The notes below the pieces were generated by a model, which saw only the letters and a list, made by a program, of their open reading frames with translations, was not told the origin of the DNA and did no database searches. Positions 42,458-53,015 of a stretch of DNA of 64,000 bases are shown here, piece after piece. The position numbers were made by a program, and so were the translations under genes. Within the stretch, counting starts at the first letter, position 1; each line of letters starts with the position of its first letter. This DNA is from Burkholderiales bacterium (GTDB taxonomy: Bacteria; Pseudomonadota; Gammaproteobacteria; Burkholderiales; Burkholderiaceae_A). The stretch is from assembly GCA_027486725.1 (NCBI GenBank), contig JAIXOP010000011.1, positions 92,208 to 156,207 of the forward strand, read 5' to 3'.

Positions 42458-43849
42458 TTAATCTTGGTCGGCGTAAGGGTTTTTTGAGACCTTCCACTGA
42501 ATGCGCAGGGGTGTCCCTTCCAGATCGAAGACCTGGCGGAACTGGGCCTCGAGGTAGCGCTTGTAAACGTCCGTAACCTCATCGAGCGAGTTGCCATGCA
42601 CGATAACGATGGGTGGGTTCTGTCCCCCCTGGTGGGCGTAGCGCAGCTTGGGCCGCACCCCACTGCGGCGCGCCGGCTGCTGCTTCTCGACCGCTGCGCG
42701 CAGTGCGCGAGTCAAGCGCGGGGTCGAGAGCTTGCGGGTGGCTGCACTGTAGGCGGCCTGGACCGAGCGCATGAGGGCGTCAACCCCCATGCCGGTGCGG
42801 GCAGATACATAGTGAAACCGGGCCCAGCCGATGAAGGGCAGCTTGCGGGCGATATTGCGCTTGACCTCCTCGCGGGCGATCACATCGAGGCCATCCCACT
42901 TATTAACAGCGACCACCAATGCGCGGCCGGTCTCGGCAACGTAGCCAGCGATGTGGGCGTCTTGATCGGAGATGTCGGTCTGAGCGTCGAGCAGCAGCAC
43001 CGCCACATGGGCCGACTCGATGGCCTGCAGCGTCTTAATCACCGAGAACTTTTCAATCGCCTCAAAGACCTTGCCCTTGCGTCGCAGGCCCGCGGTGTCG
43101 ATCAGCCGATAGGCCTTGCCATCGCGCTCAAAGGGAATGTCAATGGCGTCGCGCGTGGTGCCGGGCATATCAAAGGCGATGACCCGCTCCTCGCCGAGAA
43201 GCTGATTGATGAGGGTGGACTTGCCCACATTGGGTCTGCCCACAATCGCCACCCGCAGGCCACCCTTGGGGTAGTAGGCCACTGGCCGACCATCGGCAGC
43301 GCCGTCGTCGTCCAGGGCTTCGGGCTCCTCCTCGGTCTCGTCTGGAGGCATGTCCACCCGTGCGAGCGCGAGTTCAACCACCGTGCCCACACCATCGCCG
43401 TGGGCCGAGGAGATGGCGTGCGGCTCGCCGAGTCCAAGCTCATAGAACTCCGCCGTGCGGCCCTCGCCCGTGAGGCCCTCCAGCTTATTCACTGCAAGGA
43501 TGCAGGGTCGGCCGGTGCGACGAAGCTGCTGGGCGATGTGGTGGTCTTGGGGGGCCACGCCATGGCGGCCATCGACCAGAAAGATCACCACGTCCGACTC
43601 GGCAATGGCCTGCACCGTCTGCCGCGCCATCTCGGCAACGATGCCCTCTTTGATGACGGGCTCAAAGCCCCCGGTATCGACCACCAGATAGGGGTATGGG
43701 CCCACGCGGCCCTCGCCGTAGTGCCGGTCCCGGGTGAGTCCGGGGAAATCGGCCACCAGCGCGTCGCGCGAGCGGGTGAGGCGATTGAAGAGGGTGGACT
43801 TGCCCACATTGGGCCGGCCCACCAGGACCACGACCGGCTTGTAGGCCAT
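42458..43849 (-). CDS. der: Ribosome biogenesis GTPase Der (EngA)
   Basis: A 463-aa protein with two tandem GTPase domains, each with [10 protein letters not shown] (residues about 9-18 and 205-214), and with DFPGLTRD and DMPGTTRD respectively. A C-terminal KH-like domain follows. It acts in 50S assembly. An acidic linker ([15 protein letters not shown]) joins the G domains. It is 5 bp from bamB, in the common bamB-der order. Confidence 0.98.
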   Translation of the reverse strand: MAYKPVVVLVGRPNVGKSTLFNRLTRSRDALVADFPGLTRDRHYGEGRVGPYPYLVVDTGGFEPVIKEGIVAEMARQTVQAIAESDVVIFLVDGRHGVAPQDHHIAQQLRRTGRPCILAVNKLEGLTGEGRTAEFYELGLGEPHAISSAHGDGVGTVVELALARVDMPPDETEEEPEALDDDGAADGRPVAYYPKGGLRVAIVGRPNVGKSTLINQLLGEERVIAFDMPGTTRDAIDIPFERDGKAYRLIDTAGLRRKGKVFEAIEKFSVIKTLQAIESAHVAVLLLDAQTDISDQDAHIAGYVAETGRALVVAVNKWDGLDVIAREEVKRNIARKLPFIGWARFHYVSARTGMGVDALMRSVQAAYSAATRKLSTPRLTRALRAAVEKQQPARRSGVRPKLRYAHQGGQNPPIVIVHGNSLDEVTDVYKRYLEAQFRQVFDLEGTPLRIQWKVSKNPYADQD

Positions 43850-43854
43850 CGGGA

Positions 43855-45030
43855 CTAGATGCGCAGGAGGACGAGCTGCCCCCGAACGGTTTGAATGAGC
43901 AGACCCTCGGGGATGCGCCGTGGGGCGCCCGAAATGCGGCTGTCGAGGTTGGTGCGGGCCGCCATGGCACCGGTCTCGGCATTGAGCACATGCACCACAC
44001 CCCCCGCATCCACGGCCCAGAGATGCCCCTCGTAAAGGATCAGGCCGCGAACGTCGCGGCGAAGCAGCTGCTCGTTCTGCCAGGCGGGTTCACCATCTTG
44101 GAGGCGGTAGGCGCGAACACGGCCTTCGGTGTCCACCACCACCGCACGCCGGTCGTCGATCACCACCTCGGTGGCAGCCGGAACCGACTGACTCCAGAGG
44201 GTGCGGCCAGACTGAGCATCAAAGCACGACACCGCAGCCTGGTAAGCCGAGACGCAGACCCGGCCGTTGCGCTCGGCAGGCGCGCCCAGGACATCGACGA
44301 TGCGCTCGACCTCATTGCCGCCCCGAGGAAGGGCAACGCTCACATCGAAGCGCACCCGGCCCGACATGGGCTCCACCGCGAGCAGCCGGCCACCGGGCAT
44401 TCCTGCATAGACGAGCTGATTGTCGCTGGAGGCCACCAGCGCGGTCTCTCCGCGCAGGGTGAGGGGGGGAAGGCTGCGCTGGACTGTCCATTGGCGCTGG
44501 CCACCCACGAGGTCATAGCCGACGAGGCGGTTGTCGCCCAGACGGACCACCACCCGCTTGTCGACTACCGCCGGGGCCTCGAAGGCCACACCCTGCAGGC
44601 TGGTGCGCCAGACAATGCGGCCAGACTCGTTCATCAAATAGAGTTCGCCATCGCGGTTGATGGCGGCATAGCGCCCATCGCCCGCCTGCGTGCCGGTGGC
44701 GACACCCGCCTCGAGCGGGGCGCGCAGCTGGGTCTGCCAGACCTTCTTGCCCGAGTCGAGCGCAAAGGCCATCACCTCGCCCTTGGTGCCGGAGGCCACG
44801 GCAAGGCCCGACGAGGCTCCGGGGGAGAAGGTGCCCTGCCCCACCATGCCTTCGGCCGTGGGAACCGACTGGCTCCACACCGTTTTGATTTGAATGGTGG
44901 GGGTGAACTGCGCCAGCGGCGTGGGGGTAGCCCGCGACTTCGACGAGGACGATGCGCACCCACCGAGGACAAGGCTGGCCATCGCGGCCGTGGCAAGGAG
45001 GAGGTGGGCGGGGGTTCTGCGCAGGGTCAT
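43855..45030 (-). CDS. bamB: Outer membrane protein assembly factor BamB
   Basis: A 391-aa lipoprotein with a signal peptide ending in the lipobox LGGC, then a PQQ-like eight-bladed beta-propeller visible as repeated W/V-W-x-T patterns ([30 protein letters not shown]). It is part of the BAM complex, which folds outer-membrane proteins. It sits between yfgM and der, the standard order. Confidence 0.96.
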   Translation of the reverse strand: MTLRRTPAHLLLATAAMASLVLGGCASSSSKSRATPTPLAQFTPTIQIKTVWSQSVPTAEGMVGQGTFSPGASSGLAVASGTKGEVMAFALDSGKKVWQTQLRAPLEAGVATGTQAGDGRYAAINRDGELYLMNESGRIVWRTSLQGVAFEAPAVVDKRVVVRLGDNRLVGYDLVGGQRQWTVQRSLPPLTLRGETALVASSDNQLVYAGMPGGRLLAVEPMSGRVRFDVSVALPRGGNEVERIVDVLGAPAERNGRVCVSAYQAAVSCFDAQSGRTLWSQSVPAATEVVIDDRRAVVVDTEGRVRAYRLQDGEPAWQNEQLLRRDVRGLILYEGHLWAVDAGGVVHVLNAETGAMAARTNLDSRISGAPRRIPEGLLIQTVRGQLVLLRI

Positions 45031-45072
45031 GGTGTCGCTCTCTTGGGTTCCGGGGTCTCCGGACGGCGGGCC

Positions 45073-45762
45073 TTACTTGCCCGCGGCCGAGGGTTGTGCG
45101 GGCGTGGCGGCGTTGATTTCAGGCCAGAGTGCCACGGTGGCGAGCTTTCTGGAAATCAGGGCTGCTGCGGGGGAATTGGGGCCCTCGGATGCGAGGTAAC
45201 GAGCACGGGCCAGATTCCAGCTGGTCTGCGCGGCCTCGCGCTGTCCCAGAAAGGCCTGCAGATCTCCGCGACGGTCGAAGACCAGCGGAGCGAGGCCCTC
45301 GGGGGGATTGCCCTCCAGAAGTGCCAGACCCTCGCGCGCCCGATCGAGGTCGAGCAGCACCGAGGCCTGACGGACGCGGCCCAGCCAGGCGACCCCTGGC
45401 TCGTCGGAGCGCGCCGCCAGAGCAAATTGGGCCACCGCGGCCTCGGCCTCACCGGAGACGAAGAGCGCCCGGCCCAGGCCCATGGCCCCCAGGGAAGCCT
45501 GCAGGCGGCCGGAGTGTTCTTTGGCAAGGAGGGCGCCGGCCGCCTTGGCGGCATCGAGGTCGTTGGCCTCGAGGGCGTTTTGCAGGTCACCCAAGATGGC
45601 CGAGGCCTCTTGCTGGCCCCGAGCCTCGGAGCGCTGGTAGGCCTGATGGCCAACCACACCCACCACCACGGCAGCAAGAAGCGCGAGGATGGGCAGGCGA
45701 TAGGACTTCCAGAACCCCTTCAGGGCTTCGAGTTGGGCTTCTTGGTCGAGGTCGTCACGCAT
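45073..45762 (-). CDS. yfgM: YfgM-like tetratricopeptide membrane protein
   Basis: A 229-aa protein with a short cytoplasmic N-terminus ([15 protein letters not shown]), one transmembrane helix at about residues 23-41, and a periplasmic TPR domain with Ala-rich helix pairs. YfgM in E. coli associates with the SecYEG/PpiD periplasmic chaperone network. The 8-base overlap with hisS and position before bamB match the conserved hisS-yfgM-bamB-der order. Confidence 0.93.
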   Translation of the reverse strand: MRDDLDQEAQLEALKGFWKSYRLPILALLAAVVVGVVGHQAYQRSEARGQQEASAILGDLQNALEANDLDAAKAAGALLAKEHSGRLQASLGAMGLGRALFVSGEAEAAVAQFALAARSDEPGVAWLGRVRQASVLLDLDRAREGLALLEGNPPEGLAPLVFDRRGDLQAFLGQREAAQTSWNLARARYLASEGPNSPAAALISRKLATVALWPEINAATPAQPSAAGK

Positions 45763-47050
45763 GGCGGGCTAAGAGGGCTTGAATGGTGGAGGGAAGATCG
45801 CGGTGGGCCACCAGCGACTGCTCGCCGGTGGGAAGGTGTTTGACGGCCGCCTGCCCAGCGGCGAGTTCGGACTCGCCCAAGATTACCGCGACCGGCGCCT
45901 GGCTGGCGGCGGCGCGCTTGAGCTGACTCTTGAGCGAGGCCAAGGCACCCGGCACATGAACGCGCAGGCCGGCACGGCGCAGCGTCGAGGCCAGATGCAC
46001 GGCCTGGGAGAGGGCACCCTCGGCCACCGGCACCACATAGACATCGAGGTCTCGGGGCACCGCCGGCGGGGCGACCTCCTCGAGCAGGGCGAGCAGGCGT
46101 TCCACCCCGAGAGCCATGCCAATTGCGGGGCTGGGCTTGCCGCCCAGCATCTCGGAGAGGCCATCGTAGCGGCCGCCACCGCAGACCGTGCCCTGGGCGC
46201 CGAGTCGATCCGTCACCCACTCAAAGACCGTCAGGCTGTAGTAATCGAGGCCGCGCACCAGGCGAGGCTGAAGGGTGTAGGCGATGCCCTCGGCATCGAG
46301 CATGCGCTGCACGCAGGCGAGATGGCTGCGGCTGACCTCACCCCAGAAGTCGGCAAGCTGCGGGGCTCCCGCAATCACTGCTGCGAGTTCCGGATTCTTG
46401 CTGTCCAGAATGCGCAAGGGGTTGGTCTCGAGTCGGCGCAGCGCCTCAGCATCGAGAGCGCTGGCGTGGTCACGGAAATAGGCCTGAAGGGCCTCGCGGT
46501 GGGCGGCCCGCTCGGCGGGCAGCCCCAGGGAGTTGAGCTGCAGCGAGGGCTGCGCGGCCCTGGGAATGCCCAAGGCATCCCAGAGCTGGGCCGTGAGGAT
46601 GAGCAGCTCGGCGTCGATCTCGGGGGCATCGAAGCCCAGGGCCTCGACCCCGAACTGATAGAACTGGCGGTAGCGGCCCTTCTGTGGCCGCTCGTGGCGA
46701 AACATCGGGCCGAAGTACCAGAGGCGCTGGGGCCCGTCGTAGAGCAGGTTGTGCTCGATGGCCGCGCGCACCACCGCCGCGGTGTTCTCGGGGCGCAGGG
46801 TCAGGGCCTCGCCATTGAGCGCGTCGGTGAAGGAATACATCTCCTTCTCGACGATGTCGGTGACCTCACCGATGCCGCGCACAAACAGCGCCGTCGGCTC
46901 GACGATGGGCGTGCGAATGGCTCGATAGCCAAAGCGCTGAAAGACAGAGGCCACCGTGGCCTCGAGCCACTGCCAGCGGCGCATGTCCTCGGGCAGGAGA
47001 TCGTTCATGCCTTTGACGGCGCGCAGGGGACTGGTCTGGGCGGTGCTCAT
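45755..47050 (-). CDS. hisS: Histidine-tRNA ligase
   Basis: A 431-aa class II aminoacyl-tRNA synthetase. Motif 1 contains [14 protein letters not shown], motif 2 is [18 protein letters not shown], and the histidine-A motif is [13 protein letters not shown]. Motif 3 is [10 protein letters not shown]. The C-terminal anticodon-binding domain follows. It overlaps both ispG (4 bases) and yfgM (8 bases). Confidence 0.98.
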   Translation of the reverse strand: MSTAQTSPLRAVKGMNDLLPEDMRRWQWLEATVASVFQRFGYRAIRTPIVEPTALFVRGIGEVTDIVEKEMYSFTDALNGEALTLRPENTAAVVRAAIEHNLLYDGPQRLWYFGPMFRHERPQKGRYRQFYQFGVEALGFDAPEIDAELLILTAQLWDALGIPRAAQPSLQLNSLGLPAERAAHREALQAYFRDHASALDAEALRRLETNPLRILDSKNPELAAVIAGAPQLADFWGEVSRSHLACVQRMLDAEGIAYTLQPRLVRGLDYYSLTVFEWVTDRLGAQGTVCGGGRYDGLSEMLGGKPSPAIGMALGVERLLALLEEVAPPAVPRDLDVYVVPVAEGALSQAVHLASTLRRAGLRVHVPGALASLKSQLKRAAASQAPVAVILGESELAAGQAAVKHLPTGEQSLVAHRDLPSTIQALLARHA

Positions 47051-48318
47051 CGTGCGCCGTACTTTCTCTCGACATACTCCGACACGAGGGCCTGGAACTC
47101 CTCGGCGATGCGATCGCCCTTGAGGGTGGGTCCGCGCTCGCCATCGATGTAGACCGGTGCCACGGGCTGCTCGCCCGTGCCCGGCAGGCTAATGCCGATG
47201 TTGGCGTGCTGGCTCTCGCCCGGGCCGTTGACCACGCAGCCCATCACAGCCACATTCATGGACTCCACCCCTGGATAAAGCCCGCGCCAGACCGGCATCT
47301 GGTCACGCAGGAAGCCCTGAACCTTGTCGGCGAGTTCCTGAAAGAAGGTCGAGGTGGTGCGGCCACAGCCGGGGCAGGCAATCACCATGGGGGTGAAGGC
47401 GCGCAGGCCCATCACCTGGAGCAGCTCCTGCGCCACCACCACCTCCTTGCGGCGGTCGCCGCCAGGCTCGGGGGTCAGGGAGATGCGAATGGTGTCGCCG
47501 ATGCCCTCCTGCAAGAGAACCGCCAGGGCAGCCGACGACGACACAATCCCCTTGGACCCCATGCCGGCCTCGGTCAGGCCGAGGTGCAGGGGCAGTCGGC
47601 TGCGGGCAGCCAGGCCCCGGTAGACGGCGATGAGGTCCTGCACCGCCGAGACCTTGGCCGAGAGCGTGATGCGGTTGGCAGGCAGGCCAATGGCCATCGC
47701 CTGCTCCGCGCTCTCCAAGGCCGAGCTGATGAGGGCCTCGCGCATCACAGCGCCGGCCTCCCAGGGCTGGCTGCGGGCGGCGTTTTCGTCCATGAGCCGG
47801 GCCATGAGCGACTGGTCCAGGCTGCCCCAATTCACGCCGATGCGCACGGGCTTGTTGTAGCGGAGCGCGGCCTCGACCATGGCAGCGAACTGGCTGTCCC
47901 GCTTGGCGCCCTTGCCCACATTGCCGGGATTGATGCGGTACTTCGAGAGGGCCTCGGCGCACTCCGGCACCTCGGCCAGGAGTTTGTGGCCATTGAAGTG
48001 AAAATCGCCCACGAGCGGCACCGGGCAATTCATCTTGTCGAGCTGCTCGCGAATGGCGGGCACCTCGCGGGCCGCCTCGAGGGTGTTGACGGTGATGCGC
48101 ACCAGTTCGGAGCCGGCAAAGGCCAGATCGCGCACCTGGATGGCGGTGGCGATCGCATCGGCCGTGTCGGTGTTGGTCATCGACTGGACCACCACCGGAT
48201 GGCCACCGCCGATCACCACACGGCGATCTGCCCACACCACCTCCACGGCTTCGGTGGAGCGTCGTGGCTGGGCTTGGGCCTGGGTGGGCAAGGTCGACAT
48301 GGCAAGAGACTCAGTCAT
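47047..48318 (-). CDS. ispG: 4-hydroxy-3-methylbut-2-enyl-diphosphate synthase
   Basis: A 423-aa iron-sulfur enzyme (GcpE) of the MEP isoprenoid pathway. The TIM-barrel N-terminal half includes [10 protein letters not shown] and GVNWGSLDQ. The 4Fe-4S ligands are in ACPGCGR and [10 protein letters not shown]. The ATG at 48318 overlaps the rlmN stop in the ATGA-type arrangement; an ATG at 48300 is the alternative. It belongs to the rlmN-ispG-hisS cluster. Confidence 0.97.
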   Translation of the reverse strand: MTESLAMSTLPTQAQAQPRRSTEAVEVVWADRRVVIGGGHPVVVQSMTNTDTADAIATAIQVRDLAFAGSELVRITVNTLEAAREVPAIREQLDKMNCPVPLVGDFHFNGHKLLAEVPECAEALSKYRINPGNVGKGAKRDSQFAAMVEAALRYNKPVRIGVNWGSLDQSLMARLMDENAARSQPWEAGAVMREALISSALESAEQAMAIGLPANRITLSAKVSAVQDLIAVYRGLAARSRLPLHLGLTEAGMGSKGIVSSSAALAVLLQEGIGDTIRISLTPEPGGDRRKEVVVAQELLQVMGLRAFTPMVIACPGCGRTTSTFFQELADKVQGFLRDQMPVWRGLYPGVESMNVAVMGCVVNGPGESQHANIGISLPGTGEQPVAPVYIDGERGPTLKGDRIAEEFQALVSEYVERKYGAR

Positions 48319-49396
48319 GTTGGACGATCGGAATGCGGCGCTGGGTGATCTGGGTGCGGTCTTGGATTTCTCCCGCCAGCTGACCGCAGGCGGCATCGAT
48401 GTCGTCGCCGCGGGTCTTGCGGGTGGTGGTCACAAAGCCACCATCGATCAGGATCTGGCCGAAGCGACGGATGGCCTCGGGTCGTGGCTTGCGGTATTCG
48501 GACTGTGGGAATGGGTTGAAGGGGATGAGGTTGAACTTCGCCTTCACCCCACTGGCCTCCATGAGGTCCAGCAGCTGGTAAGCATGCTCGGCCTGGTCGT
48601 TTACGCCATCGAGCAGCACATATTCAAAGGTGATGAAGTCGCGGGGGGCGACCTCCAGATAGGCGCGGCACGCGGCCATCAGCTCGCGCAGGGGGTACTT
48701 GCGGTTGATGGGCACCAGCACATCGCGCATGGCATCGGTGGGGGCATGGAGCGACACCGCCAGCGCCACGGGGCACTCGGCCGCGAGCCGATCCATCTGC
48801 GGCACGATGCCGCTGGTCGACACCGTGACCTTGCGGCGCGAGAGCCCATAGGCGTTGTCGTCGAGCATGAGTGCCAGGGCGGGCAGCACCGCATCGAGGT
48901 TGAGCAGGGGCTCGCCCATGCCCATCATCACCACATTGCTCACCGGATGGGGCAGCAGACGGTCGGCCATGTGGAGCTGGCCGATGATCTCGGCGGCATT
49001 CAGATTTCGGGCAAAGCCCTGATGGCCCGTGGAGCAAAAGGTGCAGGCCACCGTGCAGCCCGCCTGCGAGCTCACGCACAGGGTGCCGCGATCGTCTTCC
49101 GGAATAAAAACCGTCTCGATGGCGTTGCCGTTGCCGGCATCGAGGAGCCATTTTCGGGTGCCATCGGCCGACTGCAGGTCGCGCAGGATGGGGAGCGACT
49201 CGAGGGTCGCCCGGGCCGAGAGCATCTCGCGAAACGGCTTGGCGAGATTGCTCATGGCGGAGAAATCGGTGCAGCGCTGCTGATGAATCCACTTCAGCAG
49301 TTGGGTCGCCCGGAAGGGCTTTTCCCCCTGGGCCTCGACCCAGGCGCGCAGCCCGGCCGGACTCTGCCCGAGCAGATTGTCCAGGCCTGGGGTCAT
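48311..49396 (-). CDS. rlmN: Dual-specificity 23S rRNA/tRNA adenine-C2 methyltransferase RlmN
   Basis: A 361-aa radical-SAM enzyme that methylates A2503 of 23S rRNA and A37 of tRNAs. The radical-SAM triad is [11 protein letters not shown]. An N-terminal HhH-like domain ([11 protein letters not shown]) and GMGEPLLN are also typical. The C-terminal [11 protein letters not shown] block and a catalytic cysteine close to the C-terminus (DIDAACGQL) are present. It is followed by ispG with overlap. Confidence 0.97.
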   Translation of the reverse strand: MTPGLDNLLGQSPAGLRAWVEAQGEKPFRATQLLKWIHQQRCTDFSAMSNLAKPFREMLSARATLESLPILRDLQSADGTRKWLLDAGNGNAIETVFIPEDDRGTLCVSSQAGCTVACTFCSTGHQGFARNLNAAEIIGQLHMADRLLPHPVSNVVMMGMGEPLLNLDAVLPALALMLDDNAYGLSRRKVTVSTSGIVPQMDRLAAECPVALAVSLHAPTDAMRDVLVPINRKYPLRELMAACRAYLEVAPRDFITFEYVLLDGVNDQAEHAYQLLDLMEASGVKAKFNLIPFNPFPQSEYRKPRPEAIRRFGQILIDGGFVTTTRKTRGDDIDAACGQLAGEIQDRTQITQRRIPIVQHD

Positions 49397-49447
49397 GCGA
49401 TGCCTTGGGCCTTGAAGCCGGCGACCTTGGGATGCCTCAGCGCCGAA

Positions 49448-49873
49448 TCAGCGGCTGTGGATCTCGAGGGCGGGGAAGAAGAAGGCGATTTCCTGGCGGG
49501 CCGTCTCTTCGCCATCGGAGCCGTGGACTGCGTTGGCATCGATGCTGTCGGCGAAGTCGGCACGGATGGTTCCGGGATCGGCCTTCTTGGGGTCGGTGGC
49601 GCCCATGAGCTCGCGGTTTTTGGCAATCGCGTTGGGGCCCTCAAGGACCTGAACCATCACGGGGCCGGAGACCATGAAATCCACGAGGTCTTTGAAGAAG
49701 GGGCGCTCTTTGTGGACGGCGTAGAACATCTCGGCCTGGTGGCGGGTCAGTTCGGTCATTCGGGCAGCCACCACCTTCAGGCCAGCTTTTTCAAAGCGGG
49801 CAAGGATCTGGCCGACAACGTTCTTGGCCACGGCGTCGGGCTTGATGATGGAGAGGGTGCGTTCAGTGCTCAT
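49448..49873 (-). CDS. ndk: Nucleoside diphosphate kinase
   Basis: A 141-aa enzyme that balances nucleoside triphosphate pools. [13 protein letters not shown] starts the fold, and the phosphorylated histidine lies in NAVHGSD near residue 117. The ATG at 49873 (MSTERTL) was chosen because homology starts there. It is the first gene of the long minus-strand cluster down to purA and is divergent from the YccA-like gene. Confidence 0.98.
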   Translation of the reverse strand: MSTERTLSIIKPDAVAKNVVGQILARFEKAGLKVVAARMTELTRHQAEMFYAVHKERPFFKDLVDFMVSGPVMVQVLEGPNAIAKNRELMGATDPKKADPGTIRADFADSIDANAVHGSDGEETARQEIAFFFPALEIHSR

Positions 49874-50031
49874 GGGGATTCTCTGGAGTGGTTGAAGGGT
49901 AAGACTGGGGGGCGGCGTTGCCGGGGCCATGGGGTGCGACTGGCTCTTGGAGCCCTGCGGAGCACCCCCCCGCGGTGCACCCCTTTGTTGGCCCTCAAAA
50001 GCCCTGGATCGGGCGAAACTTCAGGCAATAA

Positions 50032-50061
50032 TTGGGGTCTACCGAAGGCCCGCAGTATAGA
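50032..50061 (+). promoter_or_regulatory. Possible promoter of the YccA-like gene
   Basis: TTGGGG (50032-50037) and TATAGA (50056-50061) are separated by 18 bp and lie 20 bp upstream of the ATG. Both boxes are partial matches, and the -10 is the stronger. A ribosome site GAAAGGA follows. Low-confidence sequence-only call. Confidence 0.35.
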
Positions 50062-50080
50062 TGAGAAAGGACCCTCCCTG

Positions 50081-50788
50081 ATGAACACGCAAGGCAACGA
50101 ATCCAACCTCCCCCGCGGCATTGGCGCAATTGGCGCCGAGGCCCGCATCCAGAACTCCGTTCTGCGCAACACCTACCTGCTCTTGGCCGTCAGCATGGTG
50201 CCCACGGTGTTGGGCGCCTGGGCCGGCACAGCCCTGGGCTTCTCCCTTCCGGGCGGCCCCCTGCTGAGCGCCCTGCTCTTCTTGGGCGTGGCGTTTGGCT
50301 TCTTCTATGCCATTGAGCGCACCAAGCACTCGGCCGTGGGCGTCTACCTGCTCCTGGGCTTCACCTTCTTTATGGGCCTCATGCTCTCGCGGCTGGTGGG
50401 CTTCGCCCTGGGCATGCAAAACGGCGTGCAGCTCATCGCGGTGGCCGGCGGCGGCACAGGCCTGATCTTCCTGGCCATGGGATCGCTCGCATCCACGGTG
50501 CAGCGCGATCTCTCGGGCCTGCAGAAGTTCTTGTTTGTGGGCGTGCTGCTCATGATCGTGGCCTCCATCGCCAACATCTGGCTCCAGATGCCCGCGCTCA
50601 TGCTCACGCTCTCGCTGCTGGCTGTGGCCATTTTCTCGGCCTTCCTGCTGGTCGATCTGCAGCGCATCGTGCGCGGCGGCGAGACCAACTACATCTCGGC
50701 CACGCTGTCGGTCTACCTCAGCATCTACAACATCTTCAGCAATCTTCTGGTGCTGCTGATGAGCTTCTTTGGGGGCGAGCGCGAGTAA
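50081..50788 (+). CDS. Bax inhibitor-1/YccA family membrane protein
   Basis: A 235-aa protein with seven predicted transmembrane helices. The N-terminus NSVLRNTYLLLAVSMVPTVLG and the C-terminal motif LVDLQRIVRGGETNYISATLSVYL are typical of the YccA branch. E. coli YccA modulates FtsH, which is encoded elsewhere in this window; BI-1 relatives also act as calcium leak channels. The start at 50081 has a GAAAGGA ribosome site. Its last 53 bp overlap the convergent rlmD. Confidence 0.93.
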   Translation: MNTQGNESNLPRGIGAIGAEARIQNSVLRNTYLLLAVSMVPTVLGAWAGTALGFSLPGGPLLSALLFLGVAFGFFYAIERTKHSAVGVYLLLGFTFFMGLMLSRLVGFALGMQNGVQLIAVAGGGTGLIFLAMGSLASTVQRDLSGLQKFLFVGVLLMIVASIANIWLQMPALMLTLSLLAVAIFSAFLLVDLQRIVRGGETNYISATLSVYLSIYNIFSNLLVLLMSFFGGERE

Positions 50789-52142
50789 ACACCGCGATCG
50801 ATTCCACATGCGCAGTCTGGGGAAACATATTAACCACCCCAGCCTGCGCCAGGCGCCACTGGCCCTGATGCGCCAAGATGGCGGCATCTCGGGCCAGAGT
50901 CGCCGGGTTGCACGAGACCATCACCAGGCGATCGGGGCAGTTCAGATCTGGATTTGAACTGGCCTCGGCCAGCACCTCGCAGACCGCCTGAGCCCCCTCG
51001 CGCGGGGGATCCAGCAGCACCCGGTCAAGCCGCCCCAGGGCCTGAAGATCGGCCTGAGAAAACTCAAACAGATTCCTGCACTCGAAGCGGGCGCGATCGC
51101 CCAGGCCGAGCGCCGACGCGTTGGCCTGCGCCTGCTCGGTGAGGGGCACACTGCCCTCCAGGCCCAGGACCTCGGCGGCACGGACCGCCAGCGGCAGCGT
51201 GAAGTTGCCCAGCCCACAGAAAAAGTCCGCCACCCGATGGTGGGGCTGCAGGTCGAGCAGCGCCAGCGCGCGACTGACCAATGCCCGGTTGATGCCGAAA
51301 TTCACCTGGGTGAAGTCCACCGGCGAGAACGGCATCTCCAGACCAAAGGCCGGCAGACGATAGGCCAGAGGAGGCCGGAGCGGCTGCCCATCGATGGGAA
51401 ATGCGGATCCCGGGCCCTGGGGCTGCAGCCAGATCTGCACGGCATGGGTCTCGGCAAATCGGCGCAAGGCCTGAAGATCCGACTCGCTGGGCGCAGCAAG
51501 GTTGCGCAGCACCCAGACCTGGGTGGGCTCGCCAGCGGCGAGTTCGGCCTGCGGAATTTCTCTGGCGATGGACAGCGAAGAGATCATGTCCCGCAGGGCT
51601 GGCAGCAGAGCATTGGCCTGCGGCACGAGCACCGGACACTGGGTCATCTGCGCCACGTAGGAGCTGCCCTTCTCTCGAAAACCCACCAGCAGGCCACCCT
51701 TCTTGTCGACCCAGCGCACCGAGAGTCGCGCACGCGATCGATAGCCCCACTCGGGACCCCGCATGGGAGAGATCACCTCATCGGGACGCAGCCGCCCGAG
51801 GTGCCAGAGGGCATCCTCGAGCGCGCGCTGTTTGATTGCAATCTGGGCGCTGGCTGAGGCGTGCTGCATGGAGCAGCCCCCGCAGACGCCGAAATGCGGG
51901 CAGCCCGGGCTCACCCGATCCGCCGAAGTCTGGTGCCAGGCGACCGCCTGGGCCTTCACATAGCTGGGGCGCTCGCGCAGCACCTGGATATCCACCACCT
52001 CACCGGCCAAAGCCCCCGAGATGAAGGCCACCTTGCCCTCGGGCAGATGGGCGACCCCCTGGCCTTCGAGATCGACCGACTCGATGGAGACACGCTCGAT
52101 GCGGCGGCCGGGCGTTGGACGGCCGAGGGTTCGTCGACCCAT
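50736..52142 (-). CDS. rlmD: 23S rRNA (uracil1939-C5)-methyltransferase RlmD
   Basis: A 468-aa RumA-family enzyme. It has an N-terminal TRAM domain (SVDLEGQGVAHLPEGKVAFI), a 4Fe-4S cluster with ligands in CPHFGVCGGC plus a later Cys (TQCPVL), and a SAM methyltransferase domain (VADFFCGLGNFTLPLA). The catalytic cysteine is in VSCNPATLARD. It starts 3 bp after the exonuclease gene stop on the map and ends antisense to the YccA-like gene. Confidence 0.95.
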   Translation of the reverse strand: MGRRTLGRPTPGRRIERVSIESVDLEGQGVAHLPEGKVAFISGALAGEVVDIQVLRERPSYVKAQAVAWHQTSADRVSPGCPHFGVCGGCSMQHASASAQIAIKQRALEDALWHLGRLRPDEVISPMRGPEWGYRSRARLSVRWVDKKGGLLVGFREKGSSYVAQMTQCPVLVPQANALLPALRDMISSLSIAREIPQAELAAGEPTQVWVLRNLAAPSESDLQALRRFAETHAVQIWLQPQGPGSAFPIDGQPLRPPLAYRLPAFGLEMPFSPVDFTQVNFGINRALVSRALALLDLQPHHRVADFFCGLGNFTLPLAVRAAEVLGLEGSVPLTEQAQANASALGLGDRARFECRNLFEFSQADLQALGRLDRVLLDPPREGAQAVCEVLAEASSNPDLNCPDRLVMVSCNPATLARDAAILAHQGQWRLAQAGVVNMFPQTAHVESIAVFTRARPQRSSSAAPEDC

Positions 52143-52145
52143 GGG

Positions 52146-53015
52146 CTAAGCCTTCCAGGCCTGAAGAAACTCCACCCAGTGCTGGCCCTGCAGGGGCGCT
52201 CGCGGGTCTCCCACCATGGCCTCCAGGGCGTCGCGCAGCTCCATCTCGCGGGCCTCGTGCATCTCGGGCGTCATGAAGCCACGCATGCGCTCAAAGCGCA
52301 GGTAGAGCAGGTAGGTGTTGACCACATCGGTCTCGCAATAGGCCTGGACCTCGCCCAATCGGCCGGCCAAGACCGCGGGCCAGACCTCGGAGCCATCCAT
52401 GCCGAGCTTGCCTGGAAAGCCACAGAGCTGGGCCATGCCGCTCAGCGGGGCCGAGCCGCGCGACTGATACGAGGCCAGAACATCCATCAGGTCGAGGTGC
52501 CGCAGGTGGTATCGGCCCAGGTAGTGATTGAAGCGGAAGCTGTTGTTGTGCTCGCCCTGATCCCAGTATCCCGCCGCCTCCACGCCGCGCAGCAGGGCGC
52601 GATGCTGCAAGACCGGAGCATCAAAGCCCTTGCCATTCCAGCTCACCAGCTGGGGGGTGGTCCGGTCGATGGCGCGAAAGAATGCGGAGAGCCGTGCGGC
52701 CTCGGAGGCGTCGCTGGTCGGATCGGCAAAGGCGGCATCGGGTGCGTCGGCAGCGATGTCGGACTCCCCCACCGAGCTGCCAAGGCAGCGGATGCGCAGG
52801 CCGCGATCCGATCGGAACAGGCACCCCACCACCAGCACCCGCTGGAGATAGAGCGGGAAGAAATCGCTCTTGCCCTCGGACTGGCGGGCCGCCACTGCGT
52901 GGGCCACCGCCTCGCCGTCGCCGAGATCGGCGGGGGCCATGCCCAGGCGCTTCAGACCGGCAACATCGGGGACGGTCTCCAGGTCGAAGACCAGAACAGA
53001 TCCCGCGCTGCTCAT
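52146..53015 (-). CDS. 3'-5' exonuclease, DNA polymerase B exonuclease-like (PF10108-type)
   Basis: A 289-aa DnaQ-fold protein. Exo I is VFDLETVPD, Exo II is SWNGKGFDAPVL and Exo III is YCETDVVNTYLL, giving the four acidic residues of the DEDD family. This stand-alone group is widespread in Proteobacteria, with an undefined substrate. It overlaps nlpD by 4 bases and is followed by rlmD, suggesting one transcription unit from surE downward. Confidence 0.87.
   Translation of the reverse strand: MSSAGSVLVFDLETVPDVAGLKRLGMAPADLGDGEAVAHAVAARQSEGKSDFFPLYLQRVLVVGCLFRSDRGLRIRCLGSSVGESDIAADAPDAAFADPTSDASEAARLSAFFRAIDRTTPQLVSWNGKGFDAPVLQHRALLRGVEAAGYWDQGEHNNSFRFNHYLGRYHLRHLDLMDVLASYQSRGSAPLSGMAQLCGFPGKLGMDGSEVWPAVLAGRLGEVQAYCETDVVNTYLLYLRFERMRGFMTPEMHEAREMELRDALEAMVGDPRAPLQGQHWVEFLQAWKA

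Noticed and set aside
48035..50788. 917-codon plus-strand frame covering rlmN and ndk antisense and ending in the YccA-like gene
   Set aside because: Only the last 235 codons (from 50081, after a ribosome site) encode a recognisable protein; the rest is antisense read-through of an open frame.
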